64,000 bases of DNA, from assembly GCF_014652915.1 (NCBI RefSeq), contig NZ_BMZS01000003.1, positions 510,283-574,282 on the forward strand, written 5' to 3'. Position 1 is the first letter of the stretch. Each line of letters opens with the position of its first letter. Shown piece by piece: positions 21,258 to 30,119 of the stretch. The notes under the pieces were generated by a model that worked only from the letters and a program-made list of their open reading frames with translations, was not told where the DNA came from and made no database searches. Position numbers and translations under genes: made by a program. This DNA comes from Thalassobaculum fulvum. GTDB taxonomy: Bacteria; Pseudomonadota; Alphaproteobacteria; Thalassobaculales; Thalassobaculaceae.

Positions 21258-21797
21258 TTACCCTTTCTTGACCGGACCGCCCTTGAGGGCGGCGAGCCCG
21301 GCGAACGGCGATGCGCCCGCCCGCTCCGCGGACTCGACCGTCGCCTCCGCCAGATTCGCCCCCGGCGTCCGCGGATACGGATCGAGCGACAGCCCGAGGG
21401 TCTGGGCGACGATTTCCCCGACGTCCAGCACCATGTCGGCCAACGGCTCCGGCGTGTCGGCCATCGGATCGAGAATCACCTCGTCGTCGCCCACGCCGCC
21501 CGAGTCGTCGAACAGCTCCAGAACCTCGGCCTCGACCCTCGCCGCAACCGGATCGGTGGTGACGACGCAGGTCTGCACGACGTCGGCCGCGATCGTGCCG
21601 GACACCTCGATCCAGCCGGTCTCGGGGCGGCGCCGAAGCGTCAGTTCGGCCCGCAGGCTCGGCAACTCGACTAGGTCGAAGCGCTCGGCCAGCGCACCCC
21701 GGACAGCCCGGTCGGGTTCCAGGACCACGGTGACCGGCGCGGCTCCCAGACGGTCGGTGCGCACAGGATGGGAGAACTCGGATCGGATGGCGGTCAT
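21258..21797 (-). CDS. YceD/DUF177 family protein
   Basis: A 179-residue protein of the DUF177 (YceD) family, linked elsewhere to ribosomal RNA accumulation. The family core is visible as GWIEVSGTIAADVVQTCVVT with the single Cys, the acidic stretch after it (DDSGG, DDEVILDP), and the motif DVGEIVAQTLGLSLDPYPR (about 130-148). Its ATG overlaps the stop of the upstream bc1-chaperone gene by 4 bp (ATGA). rpmF, the common neighbour, is absent. Confidence 0.9.
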   Translation of the reverse strand: MTAIRSEFSHPVRTDRLGAAPVTVVLEPDRAVRGALAERFDLVELPSLRAELTLRRRPETGWIEVSGTIAADVVQTCVVTTDPVAARVEAEVLELFDDSGGVGDDEVILDPMADTPEPLADMVLDVGEIVAQTLGLSLDPYPRTPGANLAEATVESAERAGASPFAGLAALKGGPVKKG

Positions 21798-22330
21798 GCG
21801 GTGCTCCCGGGATCGGGAAAGCCGATGCTGCCGTTGGCGATCTCGGCGGTCGGCTGGGCCGCCAGGGCGGCCACCGTGACGCGGACGTGGCGGGCGAGCC
21901 GCTCCGCGCCCGCCCCGGCTTCATGGCTGCCGAACACGTTGCGCGCCAGCGCCGCCGCCAGCGCCGACTCGGCCGGACCGGTCAGTGCCGCCTCGTAAGA
22001 TGCCGTGCGACCGTAGTACGCCCGGATCATGTCCTTGACCCGCTTGCCGACGCTCATGTCGCCGACCCCGATCGCCCGCAGGGTCCGGTCCATGTCGAAG
22101 AACAGCGCGTCGAACACTTCCTGCGCGCGGTCCGCAGCACCGCCCTCGGCCAGCCGCCGGACCACGAGGTGGACGTGCAGAACCAGCATGTCGAAGCGTT
22201 CCTCGAAGCCGTCGACGACGCCGTACTCGGTGTAGAAGACCGGGTGCCGGGCCTGCCGCACCACGGCCTCGTAGACCGCCTCGGCGGGCCGCTGCTGACG
22301 ACGCCCCTTGAAAAGCCGCTCGAAAACCAT
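21794..22330 (-). CDS. Ubiquinol-cytochrome c chaperone family protein
   Basis: A 178-residue protein matching the CBP3/UQCC1-like chaperone family, which assists cytochrome b maturation in the bc1 complex. Diagnostic segments are EAVVRQARHPVFYTEYGVVDGFEERFD-type (about 22-48, quoted as pieces VFYTEYGV and DGFEERFDM) and DMDRTLRAIGVGDMSVGKRV-like (about 82-100). I place the start at 22330 (MVFERLFKG), the usual family beginning. It heads the group DUF177-plsX-fabH-ihfA, a standard alphaproteobacterial order. Confidence 0.9.
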   Translation of the reverse strand: MVFERLFKGRRQQRPAEAVYEAVVRQARHPVFYTEYGVVDGFEERFDMLVLHVHLVVRRLAEGGAADRAQEVFDALFFDMDRTLRAIGVGDMSVGKRVKDMIRAYYGRTASYEAALTGPAESALAAALARNVFGSHEAGAGAERLARHVRVTVAALAAQPTAEIANGSIGFPDPGSTA

Positions 22331-22397
22331 TTCTCTCCCGTGCAATCGGGGCGCCCTGTTTGAGCGCTGACCCGTTCCCTATCACGACGACGGCTCG

Positions 22398-22841
22398 ATG
22401 CCCCTCATGCGATCCCGATACGCCCTCGTGGCCCTCGTCACCCTCGGGCTGGCCGCCTGCTCGCCGCAGGTCGCCACCCATGGAAACCTGGTCGATCCCG
22501 ACGCGCTGGCCAAGATCGAGCCCGGCCGCAGCGACCAGGCCGCCGTTCTCAGCCTGCTCGGCTCGCCGTCGACTCGCGGCAACTTCAACGAGCCGACCTG
22601 GTACTACATCGGCCAGAAGACCGAGCGCCAGGCGTTCTACCGGCCCGAGACGATCGAGCGGAAGGTCGTCTACATCGACTTCGAGCCGGACGGCCGGGTC
22701 AAGTCGATCGGATCGCTCGACCTGGAAGACGGCTCGAAGATCGCCTTCGTGACCCGCGAAACGCCGACCGCCGGACAGCGCATCACCCTCATCAAGCAGC
22801 TGATCGGCAACATCGGCCGGTTCAACACCGAAGACCAGTAG
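22398..22841 (+). CDS. bamE: Outer-membrane assembly lipoprotein, BamE/SmpA family
   Basis: A 147-residue lipoprotein. A type II signal peptide ends in the lipobox LAAC (Cys at 21). The BamE fold follows with the pattern IEPGRSDQAAVLSLLGSPS (about 43-61) and EPTWYYIGQKTE. BamE is an accessory of the BAM complex that inserts beta-barrel proteins. An ATG nine bases further in (22407) is an alternative start. It is divergent from the bc1-chaperone gene with only 67 bp between them and shares a terminator with hppA. Confidence 0.9.
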   Translation: MPLMRSRYALVALVTLGLAACSPQVATHGNLVDPDALAKIEPGRSDQAAVLSLLGSPSTRGNFNEPTWYYIGQKTERQAFYRPETIERKVVYIDFEPDGRVKSIGSLDLEDGSKIAFVTRETPTAGQRITLIKQLIGNIGRFNTEDQ

Positions 22842-22883
22842 CCGGCAGCCGGATTCTTCGCGGCCGCCCGCCTCGAAACGGCA

Positions 22884-22914
22884 GAGGCCCCGGGGATATC
22901 GTCCCCGGGGCCTC
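22884..22914. terminator. Bidirectional terminator between bamE and hppA
   Basis: A perfect 13-bp stem (GAGGCCCCGGGGA and its complement) with a 5-base loop in the 98-bp gap between two convergent genes. No long T-tract follows, but stem strength and location support a terminator for both genes. Confidence 0.75.
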
Positions 22915-22939
22915 CGTCGTCAAGTCGTGCGACGATCGA

Positions 22940-25033
22940 TCAGTGCGCGAGCGCGGCCAGCAGCAGCAGCGCCACGATGTTGATGATCTTGATCATCGGG
23001 TTCACGGCCGGCCCGGCGGTGTCCTTGTAGGGGTCACCCACCGTGTCGCCGGTCACCGCGGCCTTGTGCGCCTCGGAGCCCTTGCCGCCGTGATGGCCGT
23101 CCTCGATGTACTTCTTGGCATTGTCCCACGCGCCGCCGCCGGCGGTCATGGAGATCGCCACGAAGATGCCGGTGACGATGGTGCCGAGCAGCATCGCGCC
23201 GACGGTCGTGAACGCCGCCGACTGGCCGGCGACCGCCAGGATCACGAAGTACACGACCGGCGGGGCCAGGACCGGCAGCAGCGACGGAGCGATCATCTCC
23301 TTGATCGCCGCCTTGGTCAGCATGTCGACGCACCGGGCGTAGTCGGGCTTGTCGGTCCCCTTCATGATGCCCGGCTTCTCGCGGAACTGCCGGCGAACCT
23401 CCTCGACGACCGCACCGCCGGCCCGGCCGACGGCCTGCATGCCGAGCGAACCGAACAGGTACGGCAGCATGCCGCCGATGAACAGGCCGATCACCACGAA
23501 CGGATCCTGGAGGCGGAACGTGACGTCCAGATCCGGGAAGTAGTGCTTCAAGTCCTCGGTGTAGGCCGCGAACAGCACCAGGGCGGCGAGACCGGCGGAA
23601 CCGATCGCATAGCCCTTGGTGACCGCCTTGGTGGTGTTGCCGACCGCGTCGAGCGCGTCGGTGATCTTGCGGACCTCGTCCGGCAGCTCCGCCATCTCGG
23701 CAATGCCGCCCGCGTTGTCGGTCACCGGACCGTAGGCGTCGAGCGCCACCACCATGCCGGCCAGGGCCAGCATCGTGGTCGCCGCGACGCCGATGCCGAA
23801 CACGCCGGCCGACAGGTATGCGACGATGATGCCGCCGGCAATGATCAGCGCCGGCAGGGCACAGGCCTCCATCGACACCGCGAGGCCCTGGATCACGTTG
23901 GTGCCGTGACCGGTCTCGGACGACTTGGCGACAGAACGGACCGGGCGGAACTCGGTCGAGGTGTAGTACTCGGTCACCCAGACGATCAGGCCGGTGACGA
24001 CCAGGCCGACCAGGGCGCAGTAGAACAGCAGACGCCCGGAAATGACGCGATCGCCCATCTGGATGGCGTCGCTCATGCCGAACATCGAGAAGGTCACGAC
24101 CGCGATCAGAATCGCCGACAGCACCGCGCTGACGATGAAGCCCTTGTACAGCGCCGCCATGATCTTCTTGCTCGGGCCGAGCTTCACGAAGAACGTGCCG
24201 ACCACCGACGCCAGGATGCAGACGCCGCCGATCACCAGCGGATAGGCCATCAGGTCGGCTGCGGTCTGGCCGGTGAAGAAGATCGCCGCCAGCAGCATGG
24301 TCGCGACCACCGTCACCGCGTAGGTCTCGAACAGGTCGGCAGCCATGCCGGCGCAGTCGCCGACGTTGTCGCCCACGTTGTCCGCGATCACGCCCGGGTT
24401 GCGGGGGTCGTCCTCGGGAATGCCCGCCTCGACCTTGCCGACGAGGTCGGCGCCGACGTCGGCGCCCTTGGTGAAGATGCCGCCGCCGAGACGCGCGAAG
24501 ATCGAGATCAGCGAGGCCCCGAAACTGAGGGCGACCAGCGCCTCCAGGATCTTCCGCAGGCCGGCCGGGTCGGCCGCGTCGTACAGGCCCGAGAGCACCA
24601 CGTAGTAGCCGGCGACGCCCAGCAGGCCGAGGCCGACCACCAGCATGCCGGTGACCGCGCCCGACTTGAACGCGACGTCGAGTGCCTGGACCATGCCCTG
24701 GGTGGCGGCCTGGGTGGTCCGCACGTTGGCCCGCACCGACACGTTCATGCCGATGTAGCCGGCGACGCCGGACAGCACCGCACCGATCACGAAGCCGACC
24801 GCGACGGCCATGCCGAGGGTGACCGCAAGGATCACCGCGACCACCACGCCGACGATGCCGATCGTGGTGTACTGGCGGTTAAGATAGGCGGTAGCGCCTT
24901 CCTGGATGGCGCCGGCGATCTGCTGCATGCGCTCGCTCCCGGCGGACGCCGCCAGGATCGACCGGCTGGCCCACCAGCCGTAGGCCAGTGCCGCTAGTCC
25001 GCAGACTATGACGAACAACATCAATCCGTTCAT
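22940..25033 (-). CDS. hppA: Membrane H+-translocating pyrophosphatase (K+-independent type)
   Basis: A 697-residue polytopic pump (about 16 transmembrane helices) that couples pyrophosphate hydrolysis to proton export. The active-site motif [20 protein letters not shown] (about 210-230) and the second acidic block [19 protein letters not shown] are complete. The GNTTKA motif carries Lys where K+-dependent enzymes have Ala, so it should be K+-independent. The start at 25033 (MNGLMLFV) follows a GGGAGGAAGG leader; this leader is complementary to the small RNA at 37.1-37.2 kb. Monocistronic, ending at a strong hairpin. Confidence 0.96.
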   Translation of the reverse strand: MNGLMLFVIVCGLAALAYGWWASRSILAASAGSERMQQIAGAIQEGATAYLNRQYTTIGIVGVVVAVILAVTLGMAVAVGFVIGAVLSGVAGYIGMNVSVRANVRTTQAATQGMVQALDVAFKSGAVTGMLVVGLGLLGVAGYYVVLSGLYDAADPAGLRKILEALVALSFGASLISIFARLGGGIFTKGADVGADLVGKVEAGIPEDDPRNPGVIADNVGDNVGDCAGMAADLFETYAVTVVATMLLAAIFFTGQTAADLMAYPLVIGGVCILASVVGTFFVKLGPSKKIMAALYKGFIVSAVLSAILIAVVTFSMFGMSDAIQMGDRVISGRLLFYCALVGLVVTGLIVWVTEYYTSTEFRPVRSVAKSSETGHGTNVIQGLAVSMEACALPALIIAGGIIVAYLSAGVFGIGVAATTMLALAGMVVALDAYGPVTDNAGGIAEMAELPDEVRKITDALDAVGNTTKAVTKGYAIGSAGLAALVLFAAYTEDLKHYFPDLDVTFRLQDPFVVIGLFIGGMLPYLFGSLGMQAVGRAGGAVVEEVRRQFREKPGIMKGTDKPDYARCVDMLTKAAIKEMIAPSLLPVLAPPVVYFVILAVAGQSAAFTTVGAMLLGTIVTGIFVAISMTAGGGAWDNAKKYIEDGHHGGKGSEAHKAAVTGDTVGDPYKDTAGPAVNPMIKIINIVALLLLAALAH

Positions 25034-25222
25034 GGATGGAAACCCTTCCTCCCTGTCCGAGCCCGGTCCGCCGGCGCGATTTGGCCCGCGGTGGGGCAAT
25101 TTGGCTCATCAGCGAATGCGGCACACCACGCGGCGCCGCCCCATCCGGCCGCGAGGCGCGCGGAACATACCAAAAACCGCTGTTCCTGCAAACGCGCGCC
25201 CACCCGGTGCCGGCCGGCGGGA

Positions 25223-26413
25223 TCAGGCGGTCACCGGAACCTGTCGGGCGCGGTACCACAGCAGGGCGCCGGTGACGATCGCGACCAGCGGAACCAGGCC
25301 GAGATTGAGCGCCTGCCAGCCGATCGCATGGTTCAGCGCTCCCGACGAGAACGCCGCGATCGTCGAACTGGTGAACACCAGGAAATCTCCGAGTCCCTGC
25401 ACCTTCGCACGCTCCTCCGACCGGTAGGCCTGGGTCAGCAGGGTGGTGCCGCCGATGAACAGGAAATTCCAGCCGACCCCGAGCAGGACGAGAGCCGAGA
25501 AGAACTGCAGCAGCTCGATACCGGACACGTTGATGGCAATGCAGGCGAGGTATGCCATCGCGCCGGCCAGCATGATCCGGATCACGCCGAAGCGCTGGAT
25601 CAGCGAACCGGTGAAGAACGAAGGCAGGAACATGCCCACTGCGTGCCACTGGATGACGAAGGCCGCGTCCTCGAACTCGAAGCCGCACGCGACCATGGCC
25701 AGCGGGGTCGCCGACATCAGGAAGGTCATGCTGCCGTAGCCGACCATCGCGCCCAGGATCGCCACCAGGAAGACCGGTTGCCGGACGATCTCGGAGAGCG
25801 GCCGGCCGCTGTGCGCCCGCTCCGCCGCAGTCGGGGTCGGGATCTGGACAAAAAACAGAAAGATCAGTGAGATGGACTGCACAATTGCGATAACGATGAA
25901 ACTTCCGGCGAACGGAATCGGCGCCATCAGATCGTGCGACCACTTGGCGAGCTCGGGACCGCTCAGGGCCGCCACCACGCCGCCGGCCAGCACCAGCGAG
26001 ATCGCGCGCGGCCGGAACGCCTCGCTGGCGGTGTCGGCGGCGGCGTAGCGGTACAGCACCGCGAAGCCCTGGAACGCGCCGATCAGCATCGACCCCAGGC
26101 AGAACGTCACGAAATTGCCGTTGAGGATGGACAGTGCGGCCGTGGTGGCTCCGGCCACCCCGATCATCACCCCGGTCGCGAAACCGAGACGCCGGCCGAC
26201 CCGTCGCATGTACAGCGAGGCCGGCATGGTCGTCATCATGGTCGCCATGAACTGCAACGAAAGCGGCAGCGTCGCCCAGGCCGGATCCGGCGAGAGCTCG
26301 TGACCGGTGAGCGCCGTCACCGTCATGTTCATGGTCATGCCGGTCATCGCCAGTGCCTGGCAGATGGCCAGAAGAATGACGTTCCGAACTGCCGGATCAC
26401 GAACCGACGGCAT
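25223..26413 (-). CDS. MFS transporter
   Basis: A 396-residue membrane protein with about 12 helices. The loop between helices 2 and 3 has MRRVGRRLGF in place of the usual motif A; helices 7-12 include LIQRFGVIRIML. It resembles the uncharacterised bacterial MFS group similar to YfmO/UMF1 in overall layout, but I cannot assign a substrate. The ATG at 26413 has GGGAG eight bases upstream. It lies downstream of thiL and the FliL-like gene on the same strand. Confidence 0.85.
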   Translation of the reverse strand: MPSVRDPAVRNVILLAICQALAMTGMTMNMTVTALTGHELSPDPAWATLPLSLQFMATMMTTMPASLYMRRVGRRLGFATGVMIGVAGATTAALSILNGNFVTFCLGSMLIGAFQGFAVLYRYAAADTASEAFRPRAISLVLAGGVVAALSGPELAKWSHDLMAPIPFAGSFIVIAIVQSISLIFLFFVQIPTPTAAERAHSGRPLSEIVRQPVFLVAILGAMVGYGSMTFLMSATPLAMVACGFEFEDAAFVIQWHAVGMFLPSFFTGSLIQRFGVIRIMLAGAMAYLACIAINVSGIELLQFFSALVLLGVGWNFLFIGGTTLLTQAYRSEERAKVQGLGDFLVFTSSTIAAFSSGALNHAIGWQALNLGLVPLVAIVTGALLWYRARQVPVTA

Positions 26414-26466
26414 GGGAAAGGCTCCCGGGCAGGATGGCGTTCCGGATCCGACGCCTCGGGAAGGCG

Positions 26467-26943
26467 TCAACTGAGCGGGCGCTCGAACAGGTCCGAGAAC
26501 AGGAGGTTCACCACATACCCCTTCCCGATCGTTTCGTCGATCTTGGCGAGCAACCGTTCCTTCAGGAACTGCCGGTCCTGGATTCCAGGGGCCACGTCGA
26601 GCGCCGCGAGGGCATGGGTATAGGTGATGAACATGTCGATCAGGCGCGGCAGCTGCCGGTTGACGTAGGCCTGCTTCTCGCCCGGCTCGACCTCGAGGAG
26701 GACGTGCATGACGAGGAACCGGTCGACGGTGCCGTTCTCGAAGATCGGGATGGTGATCGGTTCGATGTCGATCAGCGTGGTGACCGACGGCTTGGCGGCG
26801 GCCTCCATCTCCTCCTGCGACACCTCTATGCCGAGCAGGGTCCGGACCGGGACCGGCACCATCGAGGGCGCGAACGTCACCGCCGCGAAGCCGCCGCCGC
26901 CGATCAGCGCCAGGAGGGCCACGATGATGATGACGATCTTCAT
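26467..26943 (-). CDS. FliL-like single-pass membrane protein
   Basis: A 158-residue protein with one N-terminal transmembrane helix (about 4-24) and a periplasmic domain. The pattern of a strand ending in RFLVMHVLLEVE, then KQAYVNRQLPRLIDMFITY and FLKERLLAKIDETIG followed by VVNLLFSDLF, matches the FliL family, whose members support flagellar stators. It is not in a flagellar cluster here but between thiL and an MFS gene. In several Rhodospirillales a protein of this kind sits in the same place; its function is not established. Downstream of thiL by 24 bp. Confidence 0.72.
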   Translation of the reverse strand: MKIVIIIVALLALIGGGGFAAVTFAPSMVPVPVRTLLGIEVSQEEMEAAAKPSVTTLIDIEPITIPIFENGTVDRFLVMHVLLEVEPGEKQAYVNRQLPRLIDMFITYTHALAALDVAPGIQDRQFLKERLLAKIDETIGKGYVVNLLFSDLFERPLS

Positions 26944-26967
26944 CCGACCCCGACGTGGTTCCAGAGC

Positions 26968-27966
26968 TCAGAAATGGTTCCAGCCTCCACGCTCGAGTCC
27001 CTGCAGCGGCCGTCCATCCTCGGCCATGACCCGAACGCCCCGGCCGTCCTCGACCCGCCCGATCCGCGTGACCTGGACGCCAGCCGCGGCCGCCGCCTCG
27101 CTCACCCGGTCGCGACTCGCCGGCGGGGCGGCAAACAACAGCTCGTAATCGTCGCCACCGGTCAGCACGCCGGACAGCGCATCGTGCCGCAGGGGGTCCG
27201 AACTGTCGATGCAGCGTCGCACCGCCGGCGACAGCGGCACGGCGGCCGCCTCGATCCGCAACGCGACGCCCGAGCGTTCCGCGATATGGCCGGCGTCCTG
27301 GACCAACCCGTCGGACACGTCGAGCCCGGCCGTGGCCAGGCCGACCAGCGCCGGACCGAGAGCGACCCGCGGTTCGGGCAGTCGATAGCGGTCGGCCAGG
27401 ATCTCGGCATCCGCGGCCGACACCCGCAGCGTGCCCTGCAGGACCCCGAGCCCCAGCGCGGCATCGCCGATGGTGCCGCTGACCCAGAGGTCGTCGCCGA
27501 CCGACGCGCCCGAGCGCCGCAGTTCGCCGCCGCGGGCGACGCTGCCGAAAGCCGTTATCGAAAGGGTGACCGGCCCGGGCGTCGAGACGCTGTCGCCCCC
27601 CAGCAGGTGAATGCCGTACCGGTCCTGGTCGGCGCGCAGGCCACGCGCGAAGCCCTCGAGCCAGGATTCGGGATCCGGCAGGCCCTTGGGGAGCGCCAGG
27701 GCGAGCGTGTAGCCGTACGGCACCGCCCCCATTGCCGCCAGGTCGGAGAGGTTCACCCGCAGCGCCTTGCGGGCCACCAGGTCCGGCGGGTCGTCGGGCA
27801 GGAAATGCACGCCGGCCACGAGCGCGTCGACGGTCACCACCCACGCCGACCCGTCCGCCGCCTCCGGCAGGAGCGCTGCATCGTCGGTCAGCCCGAAGGC
27901 CCCGCCGGCCCCCTGGCTCAGCGGTGCGAAGAACCGGTCTATGCGCTCGAACTCACCCAGTCCCAT
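26968..27966 (-). CDS. thiL: Thiamine-monophosphate kinase
   Basis: A 332-residue kinase making thiamine diphosphate from thiamine monophosphate. Family motifs are DDAALL (about 28), TVDALVAGVHF (about 45-55), RKALRVNLSDLAAMGA (about 66-80), GLDVSDGLVQDAGHIAE (about 213-229) and TGGDDYELLF (about 269-278). The ATG is 13 bp downstream of nusB's stop, continuing the rib-nusB-thiL operon order known from other proteobacteria. Confidence 0.96.
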   Translation of the reverse strand: MGLGEFERIDRFFAPLSQGAGGAFGLTDDAALLPEAADGSAWVVTVDALVAGVHFLPDDPPDLVARKALRVNLSDLAAMGAVPYGYTLALALPKGLPDPESWLEGFARGLRADQDRYGIHLLGGDSVSTPGPVTLSITAFGSVARGGELRRSGASVGDDLWVSGTIGDAALGLGVLQGTLRVSAADAEILADRYRLPEPRVALGPALVGLATAGLDVSDGLVQDAGHIAERSGVALRIEAAAVPLSPAVRRCIDSSDPLRHDALSGVLTGGDDYELLFAAPPASRDRVSEAAAAAGVQVTRIGRVEDGRGVRVMAEDGRPLQGLERGGWNHF

Positions 27967-27978
27967 CGCCCCTCGGCG

Positions 27979-28512
27979 TCATGACGACGCGCCGCCCCGT
28001 CCGGGTCCGGCGATCTCGTCCTCCCGGACCACCCGGGCGATCTTGTCGAGCACCCCGTTCACCAGAGCCGGCTCGCGGCCGGCGAAGAACGCGTGGGCGA
28101 GATCGACGTACTCGCTGATCGCGACCCGCGCCGGCACCTCGGCGACCGCCAGGAGCTCGTAGGCGCCGAGGCGCAGTATCGCCCGCAGCACGATCTCCAG
28201 GCGTTCCAGGTGCCCTTCCGGCTGCAGGCAGTCCGCCAGCATCCGGTCGAGGGTCGGCACCTCGCCGGCGACTCCGAGAACCAGCCGTTCGAAGAACCGC
28301 GGGTCCGCGGGGGCCATGTCGCCGCCCTCGATCAGGCCGGCGAACCGGGAGGCGACGAACTCCGGCACCACCTCGTGGCCGCTCTTGCCGGCCACCTCCA
28401 TCTCGTAGAGCGCCTGGGCGGCCGCCAGTCGAGCGGTGGTGCGCGGCGCGGAGCGGGCGCGCTTCGGCACGGATCGCGGCTTCGGACCGGATTTCGAGGA
28501 ACCGTCGGTCAT
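27979..28512 (-). CDS. nusB: Transcription antitermination factor NusB
   Basis: A 177-residue all-helical RNA-binding protein used in rRNA antitermination with NusE. The N-terminus is a basic extension (KSGPKPRSVPKRARSAPR). The family helices include ARLAAAQALYEME (about 27-40) and VAISEYVDLAHAFF (about 128-141), followed by FVNGVLD-like residues (ALVNGVLDKIAR). The start overlaps the ribH stop by 4 bp (ATGA), so the two are translationally coupled. Confidence 0.95.
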   Translation of the reverse strand: MTDGSSKSGPKPRSVPKRARSAPRTTARLAAAQALYEMEVAGKSGHEVVPEFVASRFAGLIEGGDMAPADPRFFERLVLGVAGEVPTLDRMLADCLQPEGHLERLEIVLRAILRLGAYELLAVAEVPARVAISEYVDLAHAFFAGREPALVNGVLDKIARVVREDEIAGPGRGGASS

Positions 28513-28952
28513 GCGAGCCCGAACCGCTGCTTGATGGCGATCATGGCGAGGCAGGCTTCGGCCGCGTCGCGCCCCTTGTTCTTCTTGATGACCGACGCCC
28601 GCGCCCAGGCCTGGTCGCCGTTCTCGACCGTCAGGATGCCGTAGCCGATCGCCAGGCCGTCGCGCACCGCCAGATCCTGGAGACCGCGCGCGCTCTCGCC
28701 GCAGACGTAGTCGTAGTGGGTGGTCTCGCCGCGGATCACGCAGCCCAGCGCGACATAGCCGTCGTAGTCCGGCGCGCCGTGGCCGCCGGCGCGGTGGGCG
28801 AACGAGATCGCCGCCGGAATCTCGAATGCGCCGGGCACCGAAACGCGGTCGTACTCGACCCCCGCCGCCTCCAGATGCGCGGTCGCACCCGCCACGAGTT
28901 CGTCGGCGAGGTCCTTGTAGAACCGGGCCTCGACGATCAGGACCTTGGTCAT
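28509..28952 (-). CDS. ribH: 6,7-dimethyl-8-ribityllumazine synthase
   Basis: A 147-residue lumazine synthase, the penultimate step of riboflavin synthesis. Motifs include VPGAFEIPAAI (about 39-49), the GCVIRGETTHYDYVC block (about 71-85, with the catalytic His) and GILTVEN (about 105-111). The product forms icosahedral or decameric shells in other bacteria. It lies 13 bp downstream of ribBX. Confidence 0.96.
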   Translation of the reverse strand: MTKVLIVEARFYKDLADELVAGATAHLEAAGVEYDRVSVPGAFEIPAAISFAHRAGGHGAPDYDGYVALGCVIRGETTHYDYVCGESARGLQDLAVRDGLAIGYGILTVENGDQAWARASVIKKNKGRDAAEACLAMIAIKQRFGLA

Positions 28953-28965
28953 TTTCGTTATCCCT

Positions 28966-30111
28966 TCAGTCGAGACGGGGCAGCGGCCGATGGTCGACGA
29001 CCGTCAGCCCGTAACCCTCGAGCCCGATGATGGTGCGCTTGGTGTTGGTCAGCAGGACCATCTGGTGGATGCCGAGATCCAGCAGGATCTGGGCGCCGAC
29101 CCCGTAGTCGCGCAGCTCGTGCTCGGGGGCGCGGCCCTCGGCTTGGGCCCGCAGCTTGGCCTTGATCTGGTCGGACAGCGCGGTCGCCGTCGGCTCGCGG
29201 ATCAGCACGACCACGCCGCGCCCGGCCTCGCCGATCGCCTGCATGGCCGCCTGCAGCTCGCCGCCGCCGCGCTGGCTGGAGCGGTTGCCGAGAACGTCGT
29301 CGAGCACGCTGAGCGCGTGCATGCGGACCAGCACCGGGTCGGGCGTGGTGATGTCGCCCTTCACCAGCACCACGTGCTCGGCATAGGTGATCTTGTTGGT
29401 ATAGACGATCATCCGCCAGTCGCCGCCGAACCGGCTGTCCAGCCCGGTCTCGACCGCCCGCTGCACGATGCTCTCGGTGCGCCGGCGGTGGGCGATCAGG
29501 TCGGCGATGGTGGCGATCTTGAAGCCGTGGTACTGCGCGAAGGTCACCAGGTCGGGCAGCCGGGCCATGGTGCCGTCGTCGTTCATGATCTCGCAGATCA
29601 CGCCCGACGGATTCAGGCCGGCCATCCGCGCGATGTCGACCACCGCCTCGGTGTGCCCGGCGCGGACCAGGGTGCCGCCGTCGCGCGCCAGCAGCGGGAA
29701 CACGTGGCCCGGGGTGACGATGTCCTCGCGGCTCTTCTCCGGGTCGATCGCCACCTGGATGGTGTGGGCGCGGTCGTGCGCCGAAATCCCGGTCGTCACG
29801 CCCTCGCGGGCCTCGATCGACACCGTGAACGCGGTCTCGTGCCGGGTCTCGTTCTTCGACGACATCAGCGGCAGGCCGAGCCGCTGGATGCGGTCGCGGG
29901 TCATCGACAGGCAGATCAGGCCGCGCGCGTGCTTGGCCATGAAGTTGATGACCTCGGGGGTCACCATCTGGGCCGGGATGCAGAGGTCGCCCTCGTTCTC
30001 CCGGTTTTCGTCGTCGACCAGGATGAACATCCGGCCGGACCGCGCCTCCTCAACGACCTCCTCGATCGAAGAAAGCGCGCCCTTGTAGACATCGGCGAGA
30101 GTGTCGGCCAT
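28966..30111 (-). CDS. ribB: RibBX: DHBP synthase with a degenerate GTP cyclohydrolase II-like domain
   Basis: A 381-residue protein. The first ~200 residues are a complete 3,4-dihydroxy-2-butanone-4-phosphate synthase (acidic loop DDENRENEGDL at about 32-42, then SAHDRAHTI). The second half looks like GTP cyclohydrolase II (DYGVGAQILLDLG, LEGYGL) but lacks the zinc cysteines: where RibA has CLTGDVFGSLRCDCG, this reads VLDDVLGNRSSQRGG. It therefore belongs to the RibBX type described for many proteobacteria, and a separate ribA is needed. A GTG at 30123, overlapping the ribE stop, is an alternative start. Confidence 0.9.
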   Translation of the reverse strand: MADTLADVYKGALSSIEEVVEEARSGRMFILVDDENRENEGDLCIPAQMVTPEVINFMAKHARGLICLSMTRDRIQRLGLPLMSSKNETRHETAFTVSIEAREGVTTGISAHDRAHTIQVAIDPEKSREDIVTPGHVFPLLARDGGTLVRAGHTEAVVDIARMAGLNPSGVICEIMNDDGTMARLPDLVTFAQYHGFKIATIADLIAHRRRTESIVQRAVETGLDSRFGGDWRMIVYTNKITYAEHVVLVKGDITTPDPVLVRMHALSVLDDVLGNRSSQRGGGELQAAMQAIGEAGRGVVVLIREPTATALSDQIKAKLRAQAEGRAPEHELRDYGVGAQILLDLGIHQMVLLTNTKRTIIGLEGYGLTVVDHRPLPRLD

Positions 30112-30119
30112 GTGCGTGA

